64,000 bases of DNA from Dipteris shenzhenensis (lineage: Eukaryota; Polypodiophyta; Polypodiopsida; Gleicheniales), in assembly GCA_047967505.1 (NCBI GenBank), contig CM106540.1; one strand, written 5' to 3'. The position numbers and the translations under genes are program-made. Shown in pieces: positions 11,204 through 21,450 of the stretch. How positions within the stretch are numbered: position 1 is the stretch's first letter; every line of letters begins with the position of its first letter. The notes beneath the pieces are model-generated. The model saw only the letters and a program-made list of their open reading frames with translations. It was not told the origin of the DNA and did no database searches.

Positions 11204-11460
11204 CTATAGACGCGCTTGATAGACGCACAAAATAGCAGGCGCATCTATAGGTGTTGCTTGAATAGAGAAATTATGGGCACGTCTAATAGCGCATCTAACA
11301 AGTCATCTATTTGCACGTGTATTGACACATCTATTAGCACATCTATACTGAGAAAATATGGGCCCGTCTAATACTGCGTTTCTCAGTGCATCTATTAACA
11401 CATATATTAGCATATCTACAATGAGAATTAGATGCGTATTTAGATGCAAAATAGACAATA
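11204..11460. repeat. Cluster of AGACGCG / GATGCGC-type short repeats (cluster 1)
   Basis: About a dozen variants of a short motif, such as TATAGACGCGC, GCGCATCTA, CACGTCTAAT and GCACATCTATT, occur in both orientations in 250 bp. The same vocabulary recurs only at 13781-14020, 28453-28624 and 29053-29175, always next to CACTA-type transposase sequence. En/Spm elements carry such subterminal repeats as transposase binding sites, so these are probably element ends; this is an inference. Confidence 0.7.
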
Positions 11461-11636
11461 CAGAAAGTGAGGCTTTGGTGTACATCACTGCTTTCTAAAC
11501 ATTGCCCAAGATTACCAAAGCACATAATTTTAACAAAAACATCAATGCTTTTTTGCAAGCCCACATATACAAGAATTAAGTGAGGTGAGGAGAATAAGAC
11601 AATATGTAAAATAGTTTTGCCAATATCAATAATGGG
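11461..11636. other. 3' flank of the TNP2 relic
   Basis: Short AT-rich stretch between the repeat cluster and the TNP2 C-terminal exon; probably its 3' untranslated part. Confidence 0.4.
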
Positions 11637-12418
11637 CTACGGTTCAATCTCATTCTCAATAAGATCAACCCTTGCCAAACTATCTTCTTCAAAATCCAAA
11701 CAAGTATTTAGATCTACAAATACATTCAACCCATTACTACTTGTGCTACTCATGTCCTCATCGAAATCAGCATCACCAATGGTAGGCTCGTCCTCATGGG
11801 TAATGGTCTCAATATCTGTATCTCCTATCTCATGATTATCCTCCTCTCTCATATCACTGTCATCATCACCTCCATGGCCATGATCATCCTCCATATGCTC
11901 CATATTAGTAAATGTACTATACATCACTTTGGAATGTGGCATAATAGGTATGACATGCCACCATCTATTATTATCCACCATTGGTTGATAGACAACCTAA
12001 TTCAAATACACATACAATCATGTTATTTTCCTTGCATCGAAGGTATCAAATATTTAAAAGCGAGTATTTTTATATGTGTGCACAGTACCTATTCACATTA
12101 TTGCGATAGTACTAGTGTGTCCTTCCTACTTTGCCAAAACTTTGTGGAGTCAATAGTTACAAAGCCACTTGCATGGCATTTGATTATTGCATTAGGGCCT
12201 CTTTCCACCACGTCCTTAAACCACTTTACATCCAAAACATACACAAAGAAGCGTCGAAAGTCAAGCTTAATAATATCTTGGATTATGCCAGAATAATCAT
12301 CCATGGCTCCATTAGCTCTCTTAAAGCTAGCAATGACGCCGCAATCTTGTGTGTTTCTCTTACCATTAATCCGTTGTGTTCGAAAATGCTTGCCCTCACA
12401 CCATATAGCATTGAACAT
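11637..12418 (-). pseudogene. CACTA (En/Spm) TNP2 transposase, C-terminal DUF4216 exons
   Basis: Two minus-strand exons. The first (12418-12089) matches the DUF4216 pattern: NGKRNTQDCGVIASF, DDYSGIIQDIIKLDF, then VKWFKD and ...GFVTIDSTKFW. A 92-bp intron (12088-11997) has a GTACTG donor and an AG acceptor. The next exon (11996-11637) continues VVYQPMV...NRWWHVIP and ends in an acidic tail of D and E with a stop at 11637. Two stops (at 12098-12100 and 12089-12091) lie in what should be coding sequence, so it is dead. TNP2 is the transposase of plant CACTA elements. The upstream DUF4218 piece is at 13163-13498, separated by a solo LTR. Confidence 0.8.
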
Positions 12419-12422
12419 AGTG

Positions 12423-12438
12423 CACTACACCAAGAAAA
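12423..12438 (+). repeat. CACTA terminal-repeat-like sequence
   Basis: CACTACACCAAGAAAA at 12423-12438 is very like the terminal inverted repeat of plant CACTA elements. It is preceded by GTG. No matching inverted copy was found within 1 kb, and on the minus strand it overlaps the likely splice acceptor (TTGGTGTAG) of the DUF4216 exon, so it may be chance or a scar. Confidence 0.35.
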
Positions 12439-12483
12439 AATCAATTAAATAAGCAATCTAAATTATTAAAAGCTTCTAACTTA

Positions 12484-13156
12484 TGCATTGAAAGAAAATA
12501 GTACGCAGCGGAAGATAACAACAAAATGCAAGTGCACAAATGCAAGTGCACAATGGAAAGCTGGAGAGAATACAAAAAATTCTGATATACCAAACTGCTG
12601 ATACAACTGATGGTTGGCTGTCCACCCGTGCGCTCTACAGACAGAGCTTCGATGGTGATCTAGACAGATGCTGGACGGAGGACTATGAGCGTGAAGAACT
12701 GGTGATCTGATGATAGGGGGTGGCCACTATTATATAGTGTAAGTCGGTTGATGGTCGGCCTTGTAATAGGCAATCGGCCTAATAGACAGTCGGCCTGGAA
12801 GACCATCCGACCCTTCAAAAAACATGCTGGCGGGCAGATGAAGGACCCTGCCGCTGGAGGCTTTACCCCCAGACCCCCACCAGGGGCCTGCGCCCCCCCG
12901 ACCCCCTGCTATCGGGGGGGCTATCACCCCCCCGAATCCCCCCTTTTTGCAGACGGGTATCTACTCTTGGCTCCTAAGCCGTCTCATAACCATCTAGTCT
13001 ACTCTAAGAACCCTTCCAGTGTCTAAACTGGGGATCCCTCCCAATATCCGATACCCATCATGGCTTCTCCTCATATGGGGGCCTTACAACATTGGGTACA
13101 CAGAATATTGGTGGGTTACATGAGAGGTGGACATTTGAGCTAACTCTAACATGCAT
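12484..13156 (-). mobile_element. Solo copia LTR with 5-bp target duplication
   Basis: A 663-bp LTR (12489-13151) is flanked by TGCAT at 12484-12488 and 13152-13156. On the plus strand it starts TGAAAGAAAATAGTACG and ends CTCTAACA; in element sense it starts TGTTAGAG. It shares architecture with the LTR at 50096-50814: similar left end, a minus-strand TATATAA-type box (near 12731), and the CTTCTCCTCATATGGGGG block near the right end. There is no internal element, so it arose by recombination between the two LTRs. It splits the TNP2 relic between its DUF4218 and DUF4216 parts. Confidence 0.9.
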
Positions 13157-13162
13157 AACATT

Positions 13163-13498
13163 CTATATACTACCCTTGCTCATGCATCCCTTAGCATACT
13201 CCCATTCGACTTCCATTGTGATATGCATCCCCTCATCTTTCTCTACTTTCTCTATCTTTGCATCCTCATATCTTGTCACCCATCTTTTCATCACATCACT
13301 ATTAAGCATGCAATAGAGGTTGATATTATTAAGCAACTCTGTGTCTATTACTTTGTTGTGTCCTTTCCCTTGAGGCACAATAGAGGTCATCCTTAGGTTT
13401 TCATCATTTCTCCATAGTCGTGGGAGAGAGCTATCCACATCAACAAGAAACTCAGAAATATATACAAGTGACTCTTGTACCAACCAACCCTCGGCCAT
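13163..13498 (-). pseudogene. CACTA TNP2 transposase, DUF4218-type fragment
   Basis: A 111-residue minus-strand frame fits the middle of TNP2 proteins (DUF4218): MAEGWLVQESLVYISEFL followed by a WRNDENL block, then ELLNNINLYCMLNSDV and a basic/acidic helix. In intact TNP2 proteins this block comes before the DUF4216 block, and here the order on the minus strand is the same. The catalytic N-terminal domain (usually several hundred residues) is missing. It is cut off by the solo LTR on its 3' side. Confidence 0.7.
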
Positions 13499-13570
13499 GC
13501 TACCTACCTATTAATTTTAAAATAATAAATAAAATTATCTATGTTTAAACATATTTCTATAAGTTTGAAG

Positions 13571-13762
13571 AGCACCCCTCAAACAGTGGAGTGGATGCTA
13601 CAGTAAAAAGATCGTCCTACTCCATGCTATCATCCCTCCCTTCGGATTGATGGACATATAAATCTCACACCATATCATCAAACACCTCCTCCTCCATGGC
13701 TTCATGAGGTAATGGCGGAGGGCTACTATCACCATCACTCCATGCATCCGTAATGGTCCCTC
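13571..13762 (-). pseudogene. CACTA TNP2 N-terminal fragment
   Basis: The minus strand here is a close copy of 29989-30180 in the plus-strand TNP2 gene, including the DAWSDGDSSPPPLPHEA and EVFDDMVWDLYVHQ regions. Two substitutions make stops (the W of DMVWDL is TGA; the Q of MEQDD is TAG). The first exon and part of the second are missing, and the sequence passes straight into repeat cluster 2. Together with the pieces at 13163-13498 and 11637-12418 it shows one internally deleted minus-strand TNP2 gene. Confidence 0.85.
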
Positions 13763-13780
13763 ACAATAAGACAAAGCACC

Positions 13781-14020
13781 CATAGATGCGCACACAGACG
13801 CGTTACTGAACTAATTAAAAAACTTATGGGTGCATCTATTTGCACGTCTATTTTCACATCTGGAGACCTGCATCTACTAGGCGTCTATATAGCAGACACA
13901 CGTGCTTATAGAAGCGCATGTAGACACTTAAATAGATGCGCTTATACACGTGTTTATAGACATAAAAATAAATGCTTGTCGAATAGACAGACGCGTTTAT
14001 AGATGCACTTATAGACGCGC
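13781..14020. repeat. Cluster of AGACGCG / GATGCGC-type short repeats (cluster 2)
   Basis: Motifs such as ATAGATGCGC, AGACGCGTT, CACGTCTATT, AGACGCGTTTATAG and TATAGACGCGC, in both orientations. It abuts the truncated TNP2 fragment on its left. With cluster 1 it brackets the minus-strand TNP2 pieces, as the two ends of a CACTA element would. Confidence 0.7.
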
Positions 14021-14204
14021 TTTATAATATATATTTTTTAATTTATAGAATGCAGTGTATGTTGTGTATGCTATATAGTTACAAGAATCCCATATCCACA
14101 TTGTGTAATTCAATTCTTACAGCCAGCCGCATTTTAATTACAATTCCAAATAAAACATTACAACTTCAAAACGCAATAAAATTGAAAGCTCAAAAAGTAC
14201 TTGT

Positions 14205-14237
14205 ATGTACATATAGCACGAAGCTAAGCCACGTCAT
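14205..14237. repeat. First copy of a short repeat continued at 21084 beyond the copia
   Basis: The sequence AAGCTAAGCCACGTCAT at 14221-14237 is interrupted by the copia insertion; its continuation GTGGCTTCAAGTACAAA is at 21084. Two more copies of the about 45-bp unit lie at 21109-21150 and 21174-21207. Confidence 0.75.
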
Positions 14238-14494
14238 TGTTGAGAGTTCACGCTCAACATCATGTGATCATGTGTGCATAGCACCATCACGTGATCATAT
14301 GTGCATAGCACTAACCTTATAGAGTGCTATAAAGGAAAGAGTTAGCTCCCCTAACCCTAACCCTAAAAGGGTTTGTATATATTCTATTTTTTCAACTAAT
14401 TCTAGTGTACAGTTAGTCATTTGTGGTGTGCTCTCTAGCTGTGCCCTCTCTCCTCATCTCCACTCTTCTCCTCTCCCCTCTTCATATTTTGTCA
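14238..14494 (+). repeat. 5' LTR of the young copia
   Basis: 257 bp, TGTTGAGAG...TTTTGTCA. The U3 part holds two near-identical 27-bp units around GTGATCATGTGTGCATAGCAC and GTGATCATATGTGCATAGCAC, then three CCCTAA units and a TATATA box at 14376-14381. Transcription of the element should start about 30 bp after that box. The identical box in the 3' LTR is at 20960-20965. Confidence 0.95.
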
Positions 14495-14506
14495 TGGTAT
14501 CAGAGC
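14495..14506 (+). promoter_or_regulatory. Primer binding site, initiator Met tRNA
   Basis: TGGTATCAGAGC immediately after the 5' LTR; complementary to the 3' end of plant initiator Met tRNA and standard for copia elements. Confidence 0.95.
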
Positions 14507-16471
14507 TCCCTTGTCTTCCGTTGAGACATTGAGTTTCTTGAGAGTGTGAGAGAGATTGTGAGATTGAGAGTTCTCTTGAGTGATTGTGAGATTCTTCCGT
14601 TCACTTCCGTTGAGAGAATTTCCGTCCATTGAAAGAAGATTTCCGTCATCTCCTTTGAGAGTTATTCATTCCGTTCATTCTTTGTGAGGACTTCCATTAT
14701 GAGTGAGAGAGAGATTGTCCATCCATTATGTTTGTGAGAAAAATAGGGAGAGTTCTTCATAATCTTATGAGAGAGAGAGAGATTCCTCTTCTTCTTGCTT
14801 GAGAGAATTCCATCCTTGAGAGAGTGAGAGAGTTCAAAGGCTCCAATATACCCTTCTGCACCAAAGGTCTATCCAGAGCATCGAATTCTTTTATGGCACT
14901 ACATGCAAGTACAACAACAACGATAGCTTCCTTCTCCGGAGCTCAAGGCTCTAGTCGCCATCTCCAACACGCTCCAAGGTCTCCAAGCGCTCAATGCCTC
15001 ACACAAAGGTAGGGGCCGCAAGCTTCAACGCAATCATCAATAGCAAAAACAATCGCCCGCTCCAATGGTTGATGCTATTGAATCGGCTCTTTAAATTCAT
15101 GGAGCTGCAATAGAGACTCAATACGGTCTAGTGCTGCTGCTCGAGGATATCGGAAGCTTTGTAGCTAGCTATGCAGTGTCAATGATCACTGAGGACTAAA
15201 GACCGAGAATATCAGCCGTCGGCAGCGGACTTTACGATCATTCTGGGCGAATGGTGTGAAGCTCAATCCTATGTGCTTCCAGCTCGCGCTCATGCGCGCC
15301 AATAGCCAAAGCCAAAGCAACCGCCTTCAACAACTCGAACGCTTCTATTACTACGACTAGCACACGAAAAACCGCCAGCTCCAAGCTTCGTCAACGGCTC
15401 ACGGCTTCCACCAACGCATACGCAGCTCCTCTATCGACCAACGAGCCTTCCTTCAACCTTGCCTCCACAACGACTGGTAGGTTCGCATCCTTGCCTCACT
15501 CTCCTAGTGACCCTCGCCCTCGCACCCACATTGTCCCTGGCCTCGTCGTTAAGGCCCTTTGCTTGCTCGAAGATCGCCTTTGGAACGTCCAAGGCATGGC
15601 GGCACAAGCTTCTGTGGCTTCCTCGCTCAACCCCGATGCTCCTGCGCCATCTTCGACGATCGGCCGCCATAGCTCGCACCCGGGCGACCTCCACCGAACA
15701 ACCGACAGCAAAGCTCCATCGACGGAGAAGACGACGGAATCTAGAAGATTCCGTCCAAATCTTTCTAGATTCCGGCTTCCCACAGCGTGACACGTGGCCC
15801 GTGCGCCACGTCAGCTAATCCTATCTGCCACGTCATCTTATCTGCCACGTGTCAATCCTATCTGCCACGTCATCAGCCAATCCTATCTGCCACGTTAGCA
15901 GTGCCACGTAAGTAGGCCACGTCATCACCGACTGCCACGTCAGCACCGACTGCCACATCATCAGCCACATCACCTGCCACGTCACCTACCACGTCATCAG
16001 TGACACGTCATCAGGCCACATCATCTGCCATGTCATCTGTGCCACATCATTTGCCACATCATCTGCCACGTCACTTGTGCCATGTCATCATTGCCACATC
16101 ATCAGTGACACCTCAGCACTGCCACCTCAGCACAGAGCTTCACTGGCACACCTCTTGCTAAGCACAGTGCCACATCATCACTGCATGTGACTCACAGTGA
16201 CACATCATCATTGAGCACCATTTGCACTCCTTTTGCCCCTCCACCTAGATCAAGTCATATCTCTTGATCCAGGAAGAATTTGAGGGTGCTCCAAAAAGGA
16301 AAGTCGCTCGATTTTTCGTGCTCTACGCGCTCGGTACATCACGCGCACATTTCGGCGCAAGTTACACTCACATTTGAGCCTCGCCGACAAAACCACTTTC
16401 TTCATGCACATTTGCCTCTACATCGACGCATCTGACCCAGCACTTAAAAAGAACAAAGGAAAAGGAATTAT
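14507..16471 (+). other. Unusual 2-kb leader of the young copia
   Basis: Between the primer site and the first gag-like frame there are about 1.95 kb. First comes a GAGAGA/TTCCGT-rich stretch (to about 14830), then a GC-richer part (15000-15790) whose short frames (for example 15491-15790, 99 codons) have no resemblance I recognise, then a minisatellite (15790-16210). Copia leaders are usually much shorter. The N-terminal part of gag that normally follows the primer site is not found, so this stretch may have replaced it or been captured. Confidence 0.6.
15790..16210 (+). repeat. Minisatellite of TGCCACGTCATC-like units
   Basis: About 30 degenerate units of roughly 12 bp, consensus CTGCCACGTCAT, with variants GCCACATCATC and GACACGTCATC. 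Many contain the ACGTCA or CACGTC core and one CACGTGTC, which resemble bZIP-protein sites, but repetition alone could explain them. Confidence 0.85.
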
Positions 16472-17611
16472 TTGCTGCTCTTTCATCGATCGACGGTTGG
16501 TTTAGATCTAGATCAGAGTAGACTAGATCGCCATAGAGGGGACGCTTTGAATTCCCCAAGTTGCCAATCTAAGCCATGCCCGAAATTCCTGACTAGTACC
16601 TACTCGGAGTCAGTCCATACGCTCACATCCGATTTCACATCACCAGCAACGGGATCTACATCGGGATCTACATCTACACAAACAGTTTCCGCATCAGTAG
16701 CAGATCCTGCCATTGCCCGAGCTCAAGCAGAATGGGATAAGAAAGACAAGTATGCCTATCACCTGATTAAGCAGAATGTGCAAGATGTCATGCTAGGACA
16801 GCTCAACACAGTCAAGACATCAAAAGAAGCATGGGATATGTTCGCAGCTCTCTACGAGTCCAAGAACACATCCAGGGTTCTCACCTTGAGAAACCAGATC
16901 AACCAGAGTTTCCGCAACAGCAGTGAAACCGGTCATGCTTATGTACTCCGCATCAAAGACTACAACAATCAACTTGCAGCAGCAGGAGAGACTATGAATC
17001 CCGCAGAAATGGTTCAAGTAATCTTGAATGGACTAGGAGAAGGATATGAGAATCTGGTCCAGAGTATTGCCATCCAACGGCAAATTCCAACACTTGAAGA
17101 ACTTCAGTCAGTTCTACTTGGTGAAGAACTCAGGACACAGGCCATTCAAGCACGTAAAGGTCATTCTAATGATCAAGCATTCACCGCTTCAGACAGAAGC
17201 AGAGGAAAAGGCAGAAACAGAGGTAGATCATATCAGAAAAGTGGTCATCATCATCAACAAAATCAAAGTCAGAATCAGCATCAGCATCAGCAGCATCCTC
17301 AGCAACATCAAAATCAGCAAAGAGGAAATCATTCCAACCGAGGAAGATTCCAAGGACGAGGGAATGCATCCACCAATGTGTCAAACATTCAATGCAACTA
17401 TTGTCACAAGTTTGGACACTATGAAAGAGATTGCCGCAAGAAGCAGTATGACCAAGGCGGTCAATCCAGCAGTAATCGAGGGAATTCCCGAGGAAGAGGA
17501 AATCATCGTGGTGGACATTCTAGTCACAGTCATTTTGCAAATGAACATGGAAATATGTTTCTTGCAAGTGAGGAATTGCATCAGACTGATACAATGCACC
17601 TAGACACCTAG
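16472..17611 (+). pseudogene. Copia gag (truncated N-terminus, broken at gag-pol join)
   Basis: A 379-codon frame opening with TTG, not ATG. Recognisable gag begins near residue 80 (AEWDKKDKYAYHLIKQNV), continues through the UBN2 blocks SKEAWDMFAALYES and ILNGLGEGYENLV, a basic RGRNRGR tract, a Q/H-rich stretch and a CCHC zinc knuckle CNYCHKFGHYERDC (about 17392-17433). The usual N-terminal gag block with a conserved tryptophan is absent. The frame closes at TAG 17609-17611 because the octamer CTAGACAC is duplicated in tandem (17600-17607 and 17608-17615); this shifts the frame relative to pol. Gag packages element RNA. Confidence 0.85.
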
Positions 17612-17616
17612 ACACT

Positions 17617-20600
17617 GATTTCAATCCCAAAGAAGATTTCAGCTATCAAGTCGACCAAGTGGAACAGGATCCTTGGTACATCGACAGCGGTGCATCATCT
17701 CATATGACAAATCCTCAGGAATGGTTCACAGAAATGAAGCCATTAGAAGGTCAAAAGAATGTCATCTATACAACAGACAATACACCGAATCCGGTTCAAG
17801 GGATAGGTGTTATCCCTATGAACAATTTCACTGGTACAAAAGGATTAGTCAAAGATGTGCTCTATGTTCCGAAGCTCAGCAAGAACCTTTTGTCAGTAGG
17901 TCAAATGACGGAACACAACTACAAAGTCATCTTCAACGGTGATGAATGCACTATCAGAGACAAATCCAAAAGAGGTCAGCTAGTAGCAAAAGGTGTCAAG
18001 GAAGGACGCTTATACAGGATGCTAGCTACAGTACCGGATAAGCATGCCATGTCAGCTCAAATGCAACAGATGCCACTATCTGCAAAATGGCACAAGAGAT
18101 ATGGTCATGTCAACTTCAAGTACTTGTTAGATCTAAGGAATCAAAATATGGCAATTGGGATTCCGAAGCTACAGTTTCTTGGAAAGGTTTGTGAAGCATG
18201 CTGCTTCGGCAAACAAAAGCGAACCAACTTTGTCAGAAGTACCTCTCGTGCACGAGGTATTCTTGATTTAATTCATACAGATGTATGGGGTTATGCCTAG
18301 ACCCGCAGCATCAATGGTTCACTTTATTACTTGACCTTCATCGACGACTACAGCAGATATTGTTGGGTCTACTTTCTGAAAGAGAAATCTGAAGTGTTTG
18401 CCAGATTTCAAGAATTTAAAGCCATGGTAGAAAACCAGACAGGCAGAAAGATCAAGGTCATGAGATCAGACAGAGGAGGTGAATACATGTCTTCAGCCTT
18501 CATGAACTTTTGCAAAACTCACGGCATTCGAAGACAATTCACATGTGCAGATACTCCTCAGCAAAATGCAATAGCTGAAAGGAAGAATGGGACTTTAGCA
18601 GACAGTGCTAGAGCAATGCTTAGTGAAAAGCATCTTCCGAATCAATATTGGGCAGAAGCAATAGCTACAGCTAACTACTTGCTTAATCGGCTTCCTACCG
18701 AACCGATACAAGGTATGACTCCTTATGAAGCATTCACTGGACACAAGCCATGCATTGGGCATCTCCGCATATTTGGTTGCATAGCATATGCCCACATACA
18801 TGATGATCATCGCAGAAAATTGGATGCGAAGTCACACAAATGCATCATGGTTGGCTACAGTGAAGAAAGCAAAGCATACAAATTGTATGATCCCATCAAC
18901 CGCAAAGTCATTATCTCCAGAGATGTAATCTTTGATGAGGAATCAAAATGGAAAACCTCACCTACACAGGAGATAGAAGCATCGACTTCACAATCATCTA
19001 CAGAACAGGTTGATGAAGAAGAGCAAGAATTGCTAGCAACACCCCAAGCAGTGCCACAGCAGCTCAGACGGTCTACTAGGGAAAGTAGACCACCAGCCAG
19101 ATTGACATATGCTCAGAAAGGCAAAGCAATTCAGGTGGAAACCACCAACTATGCTCTTATGACTACCATCATGGCTACAGAAGAGCCAGTGTACTTCGAA
19201 GATGCAGTAGATAAGCCAGAATGGCAAACTGCAATGAATGAAGAAATGGATGCTTTGTATAAAAATAACACTTGGGAATTATGCGACCTTCCACTAGGAA
19301 AGAAGGCCATAGCCAACAAATGGGTATACAAAGTGAAGTACAATCCAGATGGCAGTATTCAACGATACAAAGCCAGATTAGTTGCAAAAGGATTTGCACA
19401 ACAATATGGTCAAGATTATGATGAGACTTATGCTCCAGTAGCAAAGATGGATTCCATACGGTTCTTGATATCACTAGCGACACTCAGTAAATGGAATGTG
19501 TATCAGCTCGATGTCAAGAATGCATTTCTCAATGGTTATCTAGACGAGGAAGTCTACATGCAACAACCAGCAGGTTATGTTGAACCAGGACAAGAGAACA
19601 AGGTTTGCCATCTCAAGAAAAGTCTCTATGGCTTAAAGCAAGCACCCAGAAGTTGGTATAGCAGAATTGACAAATATTTTGCTGATCTGGGATACATGAA
19701 GTCCAATGCAGATCATACTCTCTACTACAAAGTTCAAGGGGAAGATATCACTATTGCACTTTTGTACGTAGATGATCTGATTGTGACAGGAAGCAAGGAT
19801 AGCTTCATCAGAAAGCTAAAACAAGACTTATCTGCAGAGTTCGACATGAAAGATCTTGGACTTATGCACTATTGTCTTGGAATTGAGTTCTGGAGAGATT
19901 CCGATAGCACATTCATGAGTCAGCTCAAATATGTTGACAGTCTCCTGAAGAAGTTTGATATGGCAGATTGCAAGATTGCAGCCACTCCCATGGAACAGAG
20001 TTTGAAACTTACTAAAGATTCAGAAAAGCCTACAGTCAATGACAGATACTACAGGCAACTCATTGGATCTCTTATATATCTGACAATCACACGGCCAGAT
20101 ATTTGTTATGCAGTAAGCTCACTAGCACAGTTTATGGCAAATCCAAAACAGTCTCACTGGAATGCAGCCAAAAGAGTCTTGAGATACATCAGAGGTACAA
20201 GACAATTTGGGATAGAATACAGAGGAAGTCATCCACGGTTGCATGGATACTGTGATAGTGACTATGCTGGAGATCATGAGACCAGGAGATCGACACAGGG
20301 ATATGCATTTTTCCTTGGTCAAGGTGCTATATCATGGTTGTCAAACAAACAGCCAACTGTTTCTTTGTCTTCAACTGAAGCAGAATATAGAGCACTCACT
20401 ACAGGTGCATGTGAGGCTATATGGCTCAGAAGACTATTGTCAGAAACAGATTACTTTGATGAGTCAAAGTCAACAACAATATACTGTGATAATCAATCGG
20501 CTCAAGCATTGGCCAAAAATCCAGTATATCACTCCAGAACAAAGCACATTGATGTCAGAGAGCACTTCATCAGAGAAAGAGTGTTACTTGGTGACATCAC

Positions 20601-20733
20601 ACTGCAGCATTGTGATAGCAAAGAAAATGTTGCAGACATCTTTACCAAACCACTCGGTAAAGAGCTATTCGAGAAACACCGACTAGCTCTTGGTTTGATG
20701 CAGAGGAAGGACATTCCCATTAAAGGGGTGTGA
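17617..20733 (+). pseudogene. Copia pol: protease, integrase, RT, RNase H
   Basis: One frame from about 17617 to the TGA at 20731-20733, interrupted only by TAG at 18298-18300. Protease has the DSGASSHM active site (about 17680). The pre-integrase region has the ...YGHV...C.AC zinc pattern. The integrase D,D,E residues are in HTDVWG, RSDRGGEY and IAERKNG; the TAG falls just after the first. RT has YKARLVAKGFAQ, DVKNAFLNG and YVDD (19765-19776). RNase H has CDSDYAGD and SSTEAEYRA. Everything but the stop and the gag-pol frameshift looks intact, which fits the near-identical LTRs. The element could only move with proteins from another copy unless the damage came later. Confidence 0.92.
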
Positions 20734-20773
20734 TGGAATGTAATGCTCAGTCCTTCTTCCATTCCCCAGAATC

Positions 20774-20821
20774 ATCATCTTGAGGGAAGGCCTACTTCAT
20801 GATGTTGATCTTGAGGGAAGG
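20774..20821 (+). other. Polypurine tract, doubled
   Basis: CTTGAGGGAAGG occurs at about 20779-20790 and again at 20810-20821, the second directly before the 3' LTR. The second is the position expected for plus-strand priming. Confidence 0.75.
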
Positions 20822-21078
20822 TGTTGAGAGTTCACGCTCAACATCATGTGATCATGTGTGCATAGCACCATCACGTGATCATATGTGCATAGCACTAACC
20901 TTATAGAGTGCTATAAAGGAAAGGGTTAGCTCCCCTAACCCTAACCCTAAAAGGGTTTGTATATATTCTATTTTTTCAACTAATTCTAGTGTACAGTTAG
21001 TCATTTGTGGTGTGCTCTCTAGCTGTGCCCTCTCTCCTCATCTCCACTCTTCTCCTCTCCCCTCTTCATATTTTGTCA
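20822..21078 (+). repeat. 3' LTR of the young copia
   Basis: 257 bp, differing from the 5' LTR at one position that I can find. Followed by the target duplication GTCAT. Confidence 0.95.
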
Positions 21079-21083
21079 GTCAT

Positions 21084-21228
21084 GTGGCTTCAAGTACAAA
21101 AAATAAGGAAGCTAAGTCACGTCATGTGGCTTCAAGTATAAAAAATAAGAGGAGTGTATATACAAGAGGCACGAAGCCAAGCCAGTGGCTTTAAGTACAA
21201 AAAAGAGTAGCTAGCACTACTTCTACGA
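21084..21228. repeat. Repeats in the 3' flank of the CACTA-associated gene
   Basis: Copies of an about 45-bp unit, AAGCYAAGYCACGTCATGTGGCTTCAAG type, at 21084-21108, 21109-21150 and 21174-21207. They lie just downstream of the minus-strand gene's stop. Confidence 0.7.
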
Positions 21229-21450
21229 CTAATCCTCGTTGCCTTCCACGCTCCCTTCTGCACCTCCTTCCTCGTCTTCCTCGTCGTCTTGTGCACAGGC
21301 CTGTAAACAAGGGACAACATATATCAATGTATGAAAAATCAAATCTTTACTTATAATTTTGGTATTATTTAATTACTTTCAAATACCTCGGGGGCCGCTC
21401 CAGTAGCCTGGGTATACTACTCCTTAGTAATCAACCCATCATCATAGAAG

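Larger units (their letters stand above)
14233..21083 (+). mobile_element. Full-length young Ty1/copia retrotransposon
   Basis: Complete element of 6,841 bp (14238-21078) with target duplication GTCAT at 14233-14237 and 21079-21083. LTRs are 257 bp each and I find one difference (A/G near 14341 versus 20925), so the insertion is recent. The primer site TGGTATCAGAGC is at 14495-14506 and the polypurine tract CTTGAGGGAAGG ends at 20821. Order is gag, protease, integrase, RT, RNase H, as in Ty1/copia. The coding region is broken by an 8-bp tandem duplication and one TAG, so it cannot make a full polyprotein as it stands. It lies in the 3' flank of the minus-strand gene at 21229-28374. Confidence 0.97.

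Noticed and set aside
11637-11981. Acidic standalone protein
   Set aside because: Its start is inside an exon; it continues the DUF4216 exon of TNP2 across a 92-bp intron.
14348-14366. Telomeric repeat
   Set aside because: Only three CCCTAA units, present identically in both LTRs, so part of the retroelement.
15431-15818. Four overlapping frames of 95-120 codons on both strands
   Set aside because: GC-rich leader of a copia; no frame is favoured and none shows a known family.
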